Shown in pieces: positions 27,019-36,746 of a stretch of 64,000 nucleotides of DNA. The notes below the pieces were generated by a model. It had not been told where the DNA came from. It did not search any database and was given only the letters and a program-made list of their open reading frames with translations. The DNA comes from Nostoc sp. UHCC 0302. Its GTDB lineage: Bacteria > Cyanobacteriota > Cyanobacteriia > Cyanobacteriales > Nostocaceae. Every line of letters starts with the position of its first letter. Position 1 is the stretch's first letter. The stretch lies in assembly GCF_038096175.1 (NCBI RefSeq), contig NZ_CP151099.1, positions 684,501-748,500 on the forward strand. The letters run 5' to 3'. The translations under genes were made by a program, and so were the position numbers.

Positions 27019-27157
27019 AGTTGCCTTTCCTTTAGATGATGTTTTAATAATCGGGGGCTGTTGTAAGAAAGCTCATAAGGGAACGGCACGCTTGTTTAGT
27101 TATTTTTTGGGGCAAGTTGTTCTTGAGTAGGAGAAGCAGGGGTGCTGGGGGAGACAA

Positions 27158-27198
27158 AAAATAAATGTATTTAAGGTGATTAAGGTAGTAACAGTTAC
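27158..27198 (-). promoter_or_regulatory. NtcA-activated promoter of glnN
   Basis: GTAGTAACAGTTAC (27185-27198) is a perfect GTA-N8-TAC site. On the minus strand it is followed after 21 nt by TATTTT (27163-27158), fitting the TA-N3-T -10 box of class II NtcA promoters. It lies about 165 bp before the glnN start. Direction, spacing and target gene all agree. Confidence 0.75.
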
Positions 27199-28066
27199 AG
27201 TCAATTACTGTTTGCTCACCCAGCATAAATAGCTTTACAAGCGTGCCACTCAGCTCATAATGCTTACACTGAAATTTGTAGACTGTCAGCATCTTATGAG
27301 CGAATAATTAAAAGATATCCTAAGCATCTGTCATAGGTTAAAAAAATGTACATTTTCTCAATATTCCCTAAGAATTAAATAATTATTCTAAAAATTTAGA
27401 ATCAAGAAAACTCTTGCAAAACTTTTTTGCGGTATTATAAAAACTTTGGTATTTTTGCTTAGTAATCTTTAAATATTGCCAAGCCAGATAACTATCTTCC
27501 ACGCAATTTCAATGGCTTACAGCGGCTAGCCGTAATCAGAATTTCTCACAAGTGAGCAAAAACCTTGGTGTGAGCAGTGAGAAATACTTATAGTAGAATT
27601 CAGGAGTCATAATTCAGAAGGGAAATAGGTTTTATACCTGACCTTAAGACCTATGTTGTGTACTTTATCAAATTGAGATATTGTAATTCAATTCTTATTT
27701 GCTTTGTTAAATATGTAGCTAATCTTTCTGCTGTCTATTTACCAGATTTATAACTAAAATTTAATAGCTATTTATAGCAAGTTGCACATAGGTAATCTAC
27801 AAAAAGAATAATTAACTATAGATGGACACAGATACTCGTATGGACACGGGGATTGCCGTATGCGTAATTCAAATGACAATCGCTATATCAACTATTTTGA
27901 TAACAGTTAAATCTACTCAATAATAACTTTTTTTTGATACTCGTACTCTTGTTTGTTATGTAAAATCAATACTCTTCGTAAGAAGTTTGGAAGACATTTG
28001 TAACTGCAAATAAGTAAGTCGACGCTAATATTTCCTATGATGTTAATAAATCTCATCAATGTTGTA
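27199..28066. other. Gene-free region
   Basis: AT-rich sequence upstream of the glnN promoter. No coding frame is supported, and no RNA gene was recognised. Confidence 0.5.
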
Positions 28067-28255
28067 GGGTGTGTTAACGCGACAGCGTAAAGCACCTATA
28101 ATCTCTTAGGCGGTGCGTTATACCAATTCAATTAATGATTGCAACAAATCCTTGGGTGAAGACGCGATGAATCACGTCTCTACAGCATGGTTTATTTGTC
28201 ACATTCTTTTTTCAAATTGGTATTAGGCTTAACGCCATAACGCACCCTACGCTCA
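28067..28255. repeat. Dispersed GGTGCGTTA repeat pair flanking the MITE-like element
   Basis: The left part (28067-28119) ends in GGCGGTGCGTTA and the right part (28224-28255) contains TAACGCACCCTACG. The two parts are mutually complementary and look like one dispersed repeat split by the MITE-like element between them. A related piece occurs near 11380-11420. Confidence 0.6.
28120..28223. repeat. MITE-like element, copy 2
   Basis: A 104-bp copy of the element at 2588-2690, with the same ATACCAATT/AATTGGTAT ends and internal GACGCGATGAATCACGTCTC. Differences are a handful of substitutions and one extra base in the middle. It lies inside another repeat, so it inserted later. Confidence 0.8.
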
Positions 28256-28338
28256 TTGGTTGGATATTTTTTTAATTGGAAGTCCCTAAAACAGGTTGTT
28301 TGGTTAGCTTTAATAGACCTCTTGCAAAAGTTCCTAAC

Positions 28339-28409
28339 ACCTCACCCCCAACGCCTCCCCTTGGTAAGGGGAGGGGAGCGTTTGCGTCAGCAAATGCGGG
28401 GTGGGGTTC
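28339..28409. repeat. Small dispersed repeat with double hairpin
   Basis: Outer arms ACCTCACCCCC and GCGGGGTGGGGTT are complementary. Inside are CTCCCCTTGGTAAGGGGAG and GCGTTTGCGTCAGCAAATGC, each able to fold. It is a typical cyanobacterial intergenic repeat with no coding capacity. Confidence 0.65.
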
Positions 28410-28539
28410 TTTATTTTTGATTTATACAAGACGTCTAATGGCTAGTTTGTGTACTTCACCAAATTTAAAACTGCTGTACATTAATTTTACAGATTAATGT
28501 CAGCCGATACATTTCTACTCCCTACTCCCTACCCCGAAG

Positions 28540-31023
28540 TTACTGCCGTCCTTTTTGTATTAAGTTAACAATCGTGGCAATTAACTGAGTTGGATCTATC
28601 GGCTTGGCAATATGCGCTTGAAAACCTGCTTTTATAGCTTGCTGTTCGTTGCCTTCTCCAGCATAAGCCGTCAGAGCGATCGCCGGAATTTGTCCTCCTT
28701 CCTCTAGAGAGAGTAACCTGATTTGCCTCAGTAGCATATAACCATCCATTTCTGGCATTCCAATATCACTCACTAGCAAATCTGGTTTTAACTGTACGAG
28801 GGTTGTTAGTGCCTCTGTTGCTGATGATACTGCGCTAACTTTTGCTCCACAATCTTCTAGCACGAAGGTAACTAAATCTAGAGAATCAGGATCGTCATCG
28901 ACAACTAAGATTTGAATACCATTAAAAGCTGAAGTCCAGGAAGTTGTAGCATACGTTTCTTCACTACTCACCTGTGTTTCGCTCAGTATCACAGGTAACT
29001 TGACAATGAAAGTTGCCCCCTTTCCCTCTCCTAAACTTTCTGCTAAGACAGTACCACCATGCATTTCTACTAAATAACGAACAATTGCCAGCCCCAACCC
29101 CAGCCCGCCAAATTTTCTTGTCATTGAACTATCAGCTTGACGGAAGGTGTCAAATACATAAGGAAGAAAATCTCGGCTGATTCCTTTTCCTGTATCCCGC
29201 ACCAAAATTTGAGCTAGAGAACCAACTTGTTGCAAATAAACTTCAACTTGCCCTCCGTCTGGAGTGAACTTAATAGCGTTGGAGAGCAAATTCCATACAA
29301 CTTGCTGCAAGCGTCCTGCATCACCAAAAACTTGACCTACACTAGGTTCAAGTTCAGAACGAATTTGAATTGCTTTTGCTTCAGCCGACAGCCGCACCGT
29401 TTCCAAAGCATTTCTAATGCTGTTTGCTAAATCAACTGGGCAAACGTTGAGACTTAGCTTACCTTGCAAAATGCGGGAAATATCCAGCAAATCTTCAATG
29501 AGTTTCGTTTGTAACTGAGCATTACGTTCAATGGTTTCTAGGGCAAAAGCAGTTTTTTGTGGATCAAGTTTGTTGCTACGTAGGAGTTTTGCCCAACCCA
29601 AAATGGGGTTGAGTGGTGTCCTAATTTCGTGAGATAGAACAGCCAGAAACTCATCTTTAATTCGATTAGCATCTATTGCTTGCTTGTAAAGCCGAGCGTT
29701 ATCAATTGCAGTAGCTACTCGGTGAGCTAGGGCTTCTGCCATAGCCAAATTTGTTTTACTGTAGCGTCGGTTTGGTTCGGTGGTGAAAAAAGCAATTGCG
29801 CCTAGCTTGCGGTCACGAGCAACTAGCGGCGCTATCATATAAGATTGAACATTTAGTTGACGCATCAGCCGCAGAGATTCCGTATCTTGCTTCGTTGCTT
29901 GTAAAAATGCGTTTGGCGCATCAGTAACTAACTCTGGCTCTAGAGTCTGGAGAACTTTTTGTATGCCAAAATCAGCGTCAATTGAGGTGGAATAAAGCCG
30001 TCTCAGCACAATCGCTAGCGCTTCTATTTCTGGAGTAGCAGCAGCAATGACTGGTTCTTCAAATACTTTAGGATTGGTTTCTTCGACAACATCAATAAAA
30101 CAGCAATCAGCTAAAGTAGGAATGACTAAGTTCGCTAAGTTTGTCAGCGTCGTGCGATAGTCGAGGGAAGAAACTAGCAGTCGGCTGGCTTCAGACAGTA
30201 AACTGTAGTTTTGCTTTTCAGCCTCAGCTTCCATGCGAGCAGCTTTTTCCCGAAGCAGTAATTGCTCTCGTTCTAACTCACCTCGTTTGCGATCGCTGAT
30301 ATCCTCGATTAAACCATCGATGATGGTGTTACCATCTATTTTTGTAAAAGTCTTGTTAACACGTACCCAAATCAAACTACCATCTGCTCGTCGCAATTGT
30401 ACTTCGCGATCGCTCACTTCACCATTTTGTCGCAGTTGTCTGAGCAACTCGGTATAGTCTTCTGGCTGAAAATAAAGTTCAATAAACCGCCCTGCTTGTT
30501 CTTCTGGCAAGGTTCCCAGCCCAATGAGACGAAGGAATGCTGGGTTACACTCTAATAAAGAACCTTCCACAGTTGCCCGATAAATTCCTACATTTAAGCG
30601 GTTGAGCAGTGTTTGGAAACGAGCTTCTAAATTTGCTGCTTTCTGGCGAGTTTGCGCTCGTTCTAAAGCAGAGCGAACTGCGGCTGTTAAGCGTACTTGG
30701 TGCTGCGGGGACTTCACAACATAGTCATCTAATCCAGACTTCATTGCCTCTACCGCAATCTCTTGAGTACCGCTGTTAGTGAACATAATCACTGGACAGT
30801 TAGGATAACGAGCTTTAATTGCTCGTAGCACTTCAATACCATTACTCCAGCGTAATTGATAATCAGTGACTACTAGGTCAAACTGTTCCTTTTCTAAAGC
30901 TTGAGCTAGCTCTTCTGCTATGGCAACCTGTTGTACTTGGAGATCAACAAACTCCCGCTCCAGTTGCCGAATTGCTAGGAGCCGATCATTCGGATTATCA
31001 TCAATCAGGAGAATGCGTACCAT
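28540..31023 (-). CDS. Hybrid sensor histidine kinase (REC-PAS-GAF-HisKA-HATPase-REC)
   Basis: An 827-residue signalling kinase. An N-terminal receiver (1-125) has the acidic pair DD8-9, phospho-acceptor Asp54 and Lys104. A PAS domain follows (about 135-250, with LRRADGSLIWVRVNKTFTKI), then a GAF domain (about 280-440). The HisKA domain contains LAVLSHEIRTPLNPILGWAK with the phosphorylated His. The HATPase domain has NAIKFTPDGG, DTGKGIS and FGGLGLGLAIVRYLVEMHGG. A second receiver (LLVSDIGMPEMDG) ends the protein. No membrane segment is seen, so it is cytoplasmic. The leading receiver suggests it is itself addressed by an upstream kinase. No adjacent response regulator or output gene exists, so its pathway is unknown. 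Confidence 0.93.
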   Translation of the reverse strand: MVRILLIDDNPNDRLLAIRQLEREFVDLQVQQVAIAEELAQALEKEQFDLVVTDYQLRWSNGIEVLRAIKARYPNCPVIMFTNSGTQEIAVEAMKSGLDDYVVKSPQHQVRLTAAVRSALERAQTRQKAANLEARFQTLLNRLNVGIYRATVEGSLLECNPAFLRLIGLGTLPEEQAGRFIELYFQPEDYTELLRQLRQNGEVSDREVQLRRADGSLIWVRVNKTFTKIDGNTIIDGLIEDISDRKRGELEREQLLLREKAARMEAEAEKQNYSLLSEASRLLVSSLDYRTTLTNLANLVIPTLADCCFIDVVEETNPKVFEEPVIAAATPEIEALAIVLRRLYSTSIDADFGIQKVLQTLEPELVTDAPNAFLQATKQDTESLRLMRQLNVQSYMIAPLVARDRKLGAIAFFTTEPNRRYSKTNLAMAEALAHRVATAIDNARLYKQAIDANRIKDEFLAVLSHEIRTPLNPILGWAKLLRSNKLDPQKTAFALETIERNAQLQTKLIEDLLDISRILQGKLSLNVCPVDLANSIRNALETVRLSAEAKAIQIRSELEPSVGQVFGDAGRLQQVVWNLLSNAIKFTPDGGQVEVYLQQVGSLAQILVRDTGKGISRDFLPYVFDTFRQADSSMTRKFGGLGLGLAIVRYLVEMHGGTVLAESLGEGKGATFIVKLPVILSETQVSSEETYATTSWTSAFNGIQILVVDDDPDSLDLVTFVLEDCGAKVSAVSSATEALTTLVQLKPDLLVSDIGMPEMDGYMLLRQIRLLSLEEGGQIPAIALTAYAGEGNEQQAIKAGFQAHIAKPIDPTQLIATIVNLIQKGRQ

Positions 31024-31311
31024 TTGGCTAAAAGTCCGCTTGCATTAATATCATAAATGGAAAGAAAATTGTCTGGATCGGTATTAACAGAAATGCTTAA
31101 GCACTTCTTACTGATGACTAGTGCAAATAATTAGTAAGTTTGACCAAGGTAAAATCTAAGCAGCAGTACTATAGCAGATAATACACACATTTCAGCCCTT
31201 AAAGGAATTATTGAAAAGTTTCTGTCTTGCACAGCGGGTGGGCAAAATGGTTTGCACGCTTGAATAAGCATAAAGCGCTATTATGAACAGCGACTACAGA
31301 AAAATGTTTGT

Positions 31312-32157
31312 ATGAGTAATCAAGCGAAGGCTAGGCCAGGTTGGTCATTAACAGAGCGAGATCCCCAGTTCATAGAGTCGTTAATGCCTATATTGGAATG
31401 GTTTTACCGTTACTACTTCCGAGTAACCACCGATGGTTGGCATCACATTCCCCCAATAGGTAAGGCATTGCTGGTAGGCTCACATAATGGCGGTATGGCT
31501 TCGCCTGACCTCATAATGATGATGTACGATTGGTTCCGCCGATTTGGAACTAAACGTTTAGTATATGGTTTAATGCACCCTTATGCTTGGAAGGTGAGTC
31601 CAGAATTAGCTAGAATAGGCGAGAAAATGGGAGCGATTATGGCACATCCCAAAATCGCCAGTGCAGCTTTTGATATCGGTGCAAGTGTTCTAGTTTATCC
31701 TGGAGGGCAACAAGATATGTTTCGTCCTCACAGCCAACGCTATCAAATTTGTTTTGCTGGTCGTAAAGGCTTTATCAAGCTGGCTTTAAAACAAGAAGTG
31801 CCAATTATTCCTTTAATATCTGTAGGCGCTCATGATACTTTGATTGTTTTAGGTGATTTCTATCCATTGGTAAAACAACTAAATGAATGGGGATTACCGT
31901 GGTTATATCAAGTAGATCCAGGGGTATTCCCGATATATTTAGGTTTGCCTTGGGGTTTGTCTATTGGCCCTCTACCAAATTTTCCTCTACCTGCACAAAT
32001 TCACACTCGTGTTTGTACTCCGATTGTTTTTGAAAGGTATGGTAAACTTGCAGCTAGCGATCGCAATTATGTAAATGCTTGTTATGAATTAGTTCATAGG
32101 CAAATGCAGCAAGAACTAGATAATTTAGTCAGGGATGTCAATCAAATTAAAAATTAA
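31312..32157 (+). CDS. PlsC-like lysophospholipid acyltransferase family protein
   Basis: A 281-residue acyltransferase-fold protein. The N-terminal WFYRYYFRVTTDGWHHIPPI leads into GKALLVGSHNGGMASPDLIM, which holds the catalytic His block. In place of the usual H-X4-D, His is followed by Asp seven residues later, as in the DAGAT/hemolysin-like branch. Further family blocks are LVYPGGQQDMFRP (substrate glycerophosphate site region) and FIKLALKQEVPIIPLISVGAH. It would transfer an acyl chain to a lysolipid or diacylglycerol in the membrane; the exact acceptor cannot be read. It is a single gene, divergent from the kinase. Confidence 0.82.
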   Translation: MSNQAKARPGWSLTERDPQFIESLMPILEWFYRYYFRVTTDGWHHIPPIGKALLVGSHNGGMASPDLIMMMYDWFRRFGTKRLVYGLMHPYAWKVSPELARIGEKMGAIMAHPKIASAAFDIGASVLVYPGGQQDMFRPHSQRYQICFAGRKGFIKLALKQEVPIIPLISVGAHDTLIVLGDFYPLVKQLNEWGLPWLYQVDPGVFPIYLGLPWGLSIGPLPNFPLPAQIHTRVCTPIVFERYGKLAASDRNYVNACYELVHRQMQQELDNLVRDVNQIKN

Positions 32158-32314
32158 AAATGTAAAATTAAAAAGTGAGGTGATTTTATTAAATTTTTAA
32201 TTTCTGTGGAGTTTGTACCCAAAATTAATTAAAAGTTATTATTTCTACCAGTTTTTAATCTTTAATTAAAGCTGGTCAAAGCTATGCAGTGATAGCAGAG
32301 CGATTTTATAAGCT

Positions 32315-32740
32315 CTAATACTTCCCAGTAATACTTATTTTTGTCCCAATAATTGACTTTTCTTTATCCTTTATCAGAAATTTAGAACTATTAATTCTAA
32401 TAACTTCATAATTTTCTGCACTCAACACTGAACCTAAAGTAGCTACCATATCTGCAATAGAAATCTTAAACGCTAGTGGTACTCTTAAATTAAAAAATGA
32501 TTTTGGCATAGTTCTAACATTTAAATACAATTTTTTTTGACTTACATACCATACCCCAGTAAATTTATTACCTGTTAGAAGTTCTTTAGGTTTAGAAAAA
32601 AGCAATGTTTGAATCTTGGTTTGCTCATAAGTCATATCATCTTTAAATTCAATAGTGATTTTTTCGGAAGACGTATCAAAACGCCATTTTCCTAAAAGTA
32701 AAATTTCTATTTCTACATCAGAATGCTTACTATTAGTCAT
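32315..32740 (-). CDS. Hypothetical protein at the 3' end of the apt locus
   Basis: A 141-residue protein with no motif I recognise. It alternates short hydrophobic and charged strands (LLGKWRFDTSSEKITIEFKD, TGVWYVSQKKLYLNVRT), which suggests a small all-beta fold, perhaps lipocalin-like (inference). No signal peptide or membrane helix is present. The ATG at 32740 is chosen because an AAGGA site lies 6 nt upstream. A longer frame start at 32803 would overlap the preceding gene. It follows the GUN4-domain gene by 25 bp on the same strand and is probably translated from the same transcript. Confidence 0.6.
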   Translation of the reverse strand: MTNSKHSDVEIEILLLGKWRFDTSSEKITIEFKDDMTYEQTKIQTLLFSKPKELLTGNKFTGVWYVSQKKLYLNVRTMPKSFFNLRVPLAFKISIADMVATLGSVLSAENYEVIRINSSKFLIKDKEKSIIGTKISITGKY

Positions 32741-32765
32741 ATTTATCCTTAACTCAGCTTTAACT

Positions 32766-34484
32766 CTAATTTTTCCTATTGTTAACAAATGTGCGATTAA
32801 CACATAGTAAATTTTCGTTACAACTTTTTACACGAGAAAAGAATAAGTGCATCTGCCAAACTAACCAAGACCTGACCCGCCAAGATCCCATTGAAAGGTG
32901 TTCTGTAGATGATTTTGCGGATAAGTCAAAGTTTTGTTCGTCATAGTGTAACCATTTGGCTGGTAAGTGTCCCATTGGTGTCATAGGGGACAATTTAAAA
33001 GTTAGTTGCTCATAGTCTAACCAGTTTCCCTCTTTTCGCCACCCAAGGCGATCGCCAAGTCTCTTTTCTGTTTCATAATCTACTTGACCACCCATTTGGC
33101 TCCAGATAGTTTGCTGAATCCTAAAGCCGAAATAACCATAACTATGTTGTTCCCAAAGTCGATCAATAGTGTAGAGTTCTTGACAAGAAAAGTTCTCAAT
33201 ATCTTCCTTATAAACTTCATTCCAATAACTTTTTTTCATGACTTTTAGCATTAATTTAGTGGTTTCAATGTCAGCTTCTTTCCACTTATGCTGCGCGAGG
33301 AGGTACTGCAATTGAGTATAATCAATATCTTTATTGCTGGGAAAGTCTTTTATTAATGTAACACTGTTGTTAGTCAATCCAATCAATCCTGTTTTTTTAA
33401 CAGCAGATAGAGGCACTGTAGAGACATAACTTACTTCTGTTATGTCTAGCACTTTTCTTTGATCAGTGAGTTGCTTGGATATATAGTCAGATATTAAATC
33501 AATCCCCTTGTCTAAAAAGACGCCATTTTCGCTCAGATCAAAATTATTGATTTGCCAATTTAATAATTGAGATTGAGTAAAAGCATCTTTTAATCTGGCT
33601 TTTTTCTCATAACTCGTCACCATGAAATCGAGAAAAGTTTCAGATATTGCCTCGGTTTCTTCAAGATTAAATAAGTTTGACTGATCCTTTAAAATATTAT
33701 CCCCTAGATTTTTAATATCTCCAACAGTTGCGTAAAAATATTCATCTACTTTTACGACTTCATCTATTAAAGATTGAAAGGGAGTAAAATAATCTTGTAA
33801 AGAATTTTCAAAATTGATTGCAGTATGGGCAATTTTTGCTATTTCTTGACGAATCTTATAGGCTTTTCTTTGATATTCGTAAATCTCTTGATGTATTTCT
33901 AAATCTTTAACTATTTGTTGAACAATTTCTTTTTGAATTTTGGTATCTTCTGCAAGGTTTTTAATTCCTTCACCAAGCAAGCTAATTTTTTCTAACATTA
34001 AAAAATAAGCATTGCTCAAAAGTAAAACTGCTTTAAAGTTTTCTTGTTTTTCCCATCTTAGTTCATCAAGTATTTTGGGATTTTTATGATTTTTTAGTTC
34101 TAATTTACTTCTTTCATCTTCTAAATTTTTTATTTCCAAATATTTTTGTTTGAATAAACTTTTCAAATCGTCTGTAAGATTTAGTAAAAAAGCATGATAA
34201 CTATCCTTATATCTTTCTAAAAAATCAATAATATGACTATAGTCCTTAATAAATAATTGGATTTCGTCAAAAATTTCTCCCTGGCTAACTTGTTCTTTTC
34301 GCTTAATTATTCCGCCAAATTGATGATGATATCGAATACCTTCTTTAATTAATTTTTGACGTTCTCTAATTTTTTTCTGAACTGCTTTTACACCGCTACT
34401 TTTAAGAACGGGTAATTGATAACTTCGTTCGTAAATTGAAATATTTTCGTAAGTAATTAGTTGTCTTTGATGTTTGGTTAGCAT
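32766..34484 (-). CDS. Coiled-coil protein with C-terminal GUN4 domain
   Basis: A 572-residue protein. Residues about 30-350 are charged and helical, with long coiled-coil stretches (KQKYLEIKNLEDERSKLELK near 112-131) and no signal peptide. Residues 390-512 match GUN4, the tetrapyrrole-binding fold of the chlorophyll pathway: LQYLLAQHKWKEADIETTKL, NFSCQELYTIDRLWEQHSYG, YFGFRIQQTIW, LGWRKEGNW and GHLPAKW. The end of the domain seems partly duplicated at 511-540 (WLHYDEQNFDLSAKSS...GSW). GUN4 binds porphyrins and regulates Mg-chelatase. In multi-domain cyanobacterial proteins it is often only a sensor or docking unit. The gene lies 30 bp after aptE, so it is probably co-transcribed with the peptide exporter. 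Its role there is unknown. Confidence 0.85.
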   Translation of the reverse strand: MLTKHQRQLITYENISIYERSYQLPVLKSSGVKAVQKKIRERQKLIKEGIRYHHQFGGIIKRKEQVSQGEIFDEIQLFIKDYSHIIDFLERYKDSYHAFLLNLTDDLKSLFKQKYLEIKNLEDERSKLELKNHKNPKILDELRWEKQENFKAVLLLSNAYFLMLEKISLLGEGIKNLAEDTKIQKEIVQQIVKDLEIHQEIYEYQRKAYKIRQEIAKIAHTAINFENSLQDYFTPFQSLIDEVVKVDEYFYATVGDIKNLGDNILKDQSNLFNLEETEAISETFLDFMVTSYEKKARLKDAFTQSQLLNWQINNFDLSENGVFLDKGIDLISDYISKQLTDQRKVLDITEVSYVSTVPLSAVKKTGLIGLTNNSVTLIKDFPSNKDIDYTQLQYLLAQHKWKEADIETTKLMLKVMKKSYWNEVYKEDIENFSCQELYTIDRLWEQHSYGYFGFRIQQTIWSQMGGQVDYETEKRLGDRLGWRKEGNWLDYEQLTFKLSPMTPMGHLPAKWLHYDEQNFDLSAKSSTEHLSMGSWRVRSWLVWQMHLFFSRVKSCNENLLCVNRTFVNNRKN

Positions 34485-34514
34485 AGCCTTGATTTTTAAA
34501 AGTGTGAATAGTCG

Positions 34515-36542
34515 CTAAACTCTTACCCATTTCAATACCTGTGGGTTTTTGTCATAGCGGTAGGTGAAACCATCCTTAGTAGTAATTAACTTCCCAAGGC
34601 TAGCTTTGCTTCTGATAGTGTTAATGGTGGAGTCTGTTAATGCTTGCATTTCCTTATGAGAAAGCCCTACAAGTGTGTCTATGCCCATCGATATTTCAGG
34701 CTGAATTTGGGGTTTATTATTGGCTAAAACATCTATTGTAGGTTTAGATTTTTCGGGAAGATTTGCTTCAATTTCTTTTGCTTTTTTAAGTCGATAATCC
34801 TGGACTGTTACAAGTTCCCAACTGGAATCTTGTGATAGTTCCAAAACCCATTGATGATAATTAAACAAACTTTCTCTATGTCCAACACTGATAAATGTTG
34901 TTTTTGTCTCTTGTAACTGTTGATATAAATTTTCTTCATTATTCAAATCTAAAGCACTCGTTGCTTCATCTAATATAGTGAATCTAGGATGAGTAACTAG
35001 CAATCGTGCAAAGGCAAGGCGTTGTTGTTCTCCCAGCGATAATATATTTTCCCAAGGAGCTTCGGTATCAAAGCCATCGATTCGACTTAACAAGTTTTGC
35101 AGATTAACTTGTTGCAAAACTTCTTCGAGTTCTGCGTTGCTCATTTGACGATTGGTATTAGGATATATTAACTGTTCGCGTAAAGTCCCCAAAATTATAT
35201 AAGGACGTTGGGGTAGAAACAACACTTCTTCTAGGGGAGGTCGCACGAGACGACCAGTCCCTGCGTTCCACAAACCAGCGATCGCTCTCAGCAGAGAGCT
35301 TTTACCTCGACCACTAGGCCCAACAATCAATAAACCTTCTCCTGGCTGAACAGACAATGACAAATCTTCAACAATCACCTGCTCATAGTTGGGCGTTTGT
35401 AAAGTCACATTCTCAAAAGCAAGATGGTTTTCTTCGATTGTTTTAATCGTACTTACTTTCTCTGGCTCTTTGTTAACAAATTCTATCGCATCTGAAAACT
35501 CACCCAAACGCTGAACGTAACTCGAAAATCGTCCCGAAGTTGCAAATTCTCTAATTAATTCTGCCATAGCAGTAGCAAACAAATTACAAGCTAAACTGGC
35601 TTGGGCAATTTCTCCAAATTCAATTTCACCTCTAATCTGTAAAGGCCCGAATACTATAAATGGAAATATTTGGATAGCCGCCTGATATCCTCTGTTAAAA
35701 ATATCCTGAGTTAACTCCCAATTAATCTTGCGTTTAGCACTTTTAATAATATTATTAAATCTTCGCTGGATTATATTTAATTCTTTTTTTTCTCCCTGAA
35801 AGAAAGCTATTGATTCAGCATGATTACGAACATGAGTCAGTCCATAAGTATAGTCTGCATCAAATTCTAGTTCCTCTTGTTTAATCTTATTTAATTCTTG
35901 AGCCAAATAAACAGCAATTAAATTGCCTATTATCGTATAAACAACCAATACAACTGCAATAAATTGGGAAAGAGACCAGAGAATTACTAAAAAAGTTGCC
36001 ATTTCCAGCACTTTTTCTAGGAAAGTAGCCGAAAAAGTGAGAGCATTTCTAATCAGCGGTTCGATTTCTTGGGATATTCGTTGATCTGGATTATCAATAT
36101 CGGATTTAAAATTGATTTTATAATAGGCACGATTGCTCAAATATTTTTCTAAAATATGATTATTTAGCCATTGATACCAATCAAGAGCGATTTGTTTTCT
36201 AATAAATTTAGAAAAGCCTACTAAGAGCGTTACGCCGACAAGGGCAGCACCATAAACTAATAACGTCTCAAGAAATTTATTAAAATCTTTTTCTTCAGTA
36301 ATGATATCTAGCAAATATCGGCTAACAAAGCTATTAAAGGCAGTGACACCGACGAGCATTATTATTAATAATATTAGGATAATGAGCATTCCCCATGTAC
36401 GAATTACGTCTGGAAATGCTCTTCCCCATGCCTCTGTAGGATACCAGTAAGGGCCTGCGATCGCTTTGACATCTTCCCAAAATTGAGTAAAAGCTGAAGT
36501 AGTATTTGTTATAGGTTGATTGTGAACGGTTTTGGCTTGCAT
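34515..36542 (-). CDS. aptE: ABC transporter, fused membrane and ATPase domains (AptE)
   Basis: Likely exporter of the peptide made by the cluster; 675 residues. The membrane domain (about 50-340) belongs to the YddA/SbmA-type family: helices near 50-75 and 90-112, and the EFDADYTYGLTHVRNHAESI block typical of this group. The ATPase domain (about 370-590) has Walker A GPSGRGKSS, signature LSLGEQQRLAFARLL and Walker B FTILDEATSALD. The signature reads LSLGE rather than LSGGQ, as is normal for this subfamily. A further 90 residues follow the ATPase domain and have no recognised motif. AptE is the name used for the transporter of anabaenopeptin clusters. Confidence 0.9.
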   Translation of the reverse strand: MQAKTVHNQPITNTTSAFTQFWEDVKAIAGPYWYPTEAWGRAFPDVIRTWGMLIILILLIIMLVGVTAFNSFVSRYLLDIITEEKDFNKFLETLLVYGAALVGVTLLVGFSKFIRKQIALDWYQWLNNHILEKYLSNRAYYKINFKSDIDNPDQRISQEIEPLIRNALTFSATFLEKVLEMATFLVILWSLSQFIAVVLVVYTIIGNLIAVYLAQELNKIKQEELEFDADYTYGLTHVRNHAESIAFFQGEKKELNIIQRRFNNIIKSAKRKINWELTQDIFNRGYQAAIQIFPFIVFGPLQIRGEIEFGEIAQASLACNLFATAMAELIREFATSGRFSSYVQRLGEFSDAIEFVNKEPEKVSTIKTIEENHLAFENVTLQTPNYEQVIVEDLSLSVQPGEGLLIVGPSGRGKSSLLRAIAGLWNAGTGRLVRPPLEEVLFLPQRPYIILGTLREQLIYPNTNRQMSNAELEEVLQQVNLQNLLSRIDGFDTEAPWENILSLGEQQRLAFARLLVTHPRFTILDEATSALDLNNEENLYQQLQETKTTFISVGHRESLFNYHQWVLELSQDSSWELVTVQDYRLKKAKEIEANLPEKSKPTIDVLANNKPQIQPEISMGIDTLVGLSHKEMQALTDSTINTIRSKASLGKLITTKDGFTYRYDKNPQVLKWVRV

Positions 36543-36746
36543 ATTCTAAAAATCAGTTGAGGCTCTTGAGGCTGACTGAATAATTTTGGTATTTTACTAT
36601 ATTGACTACATTCTTTGTTTTGCAATGCTTTTAAGGTTTTTACAGTAACTTGCAAACAAAGTCTATATATTTTAGCGGTAGGATGTAGCTCGCGAATATT
36701 TTTTCCCATCCCATGACACTAGCTCGCTACTATACGAGAAAACGGA

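Noticed and set aside
27044-27292. 82-codon frame upstream of glnN on the minus strand
   Set aside because: It overlies the NtcA site and leader and has no family features; treated as chance.
36509-36709. 66-codon frame on the minus strand before aptE
   Set aside because: Overlaps the aptE start and has no ribosome site; more likely the leader of aptE.
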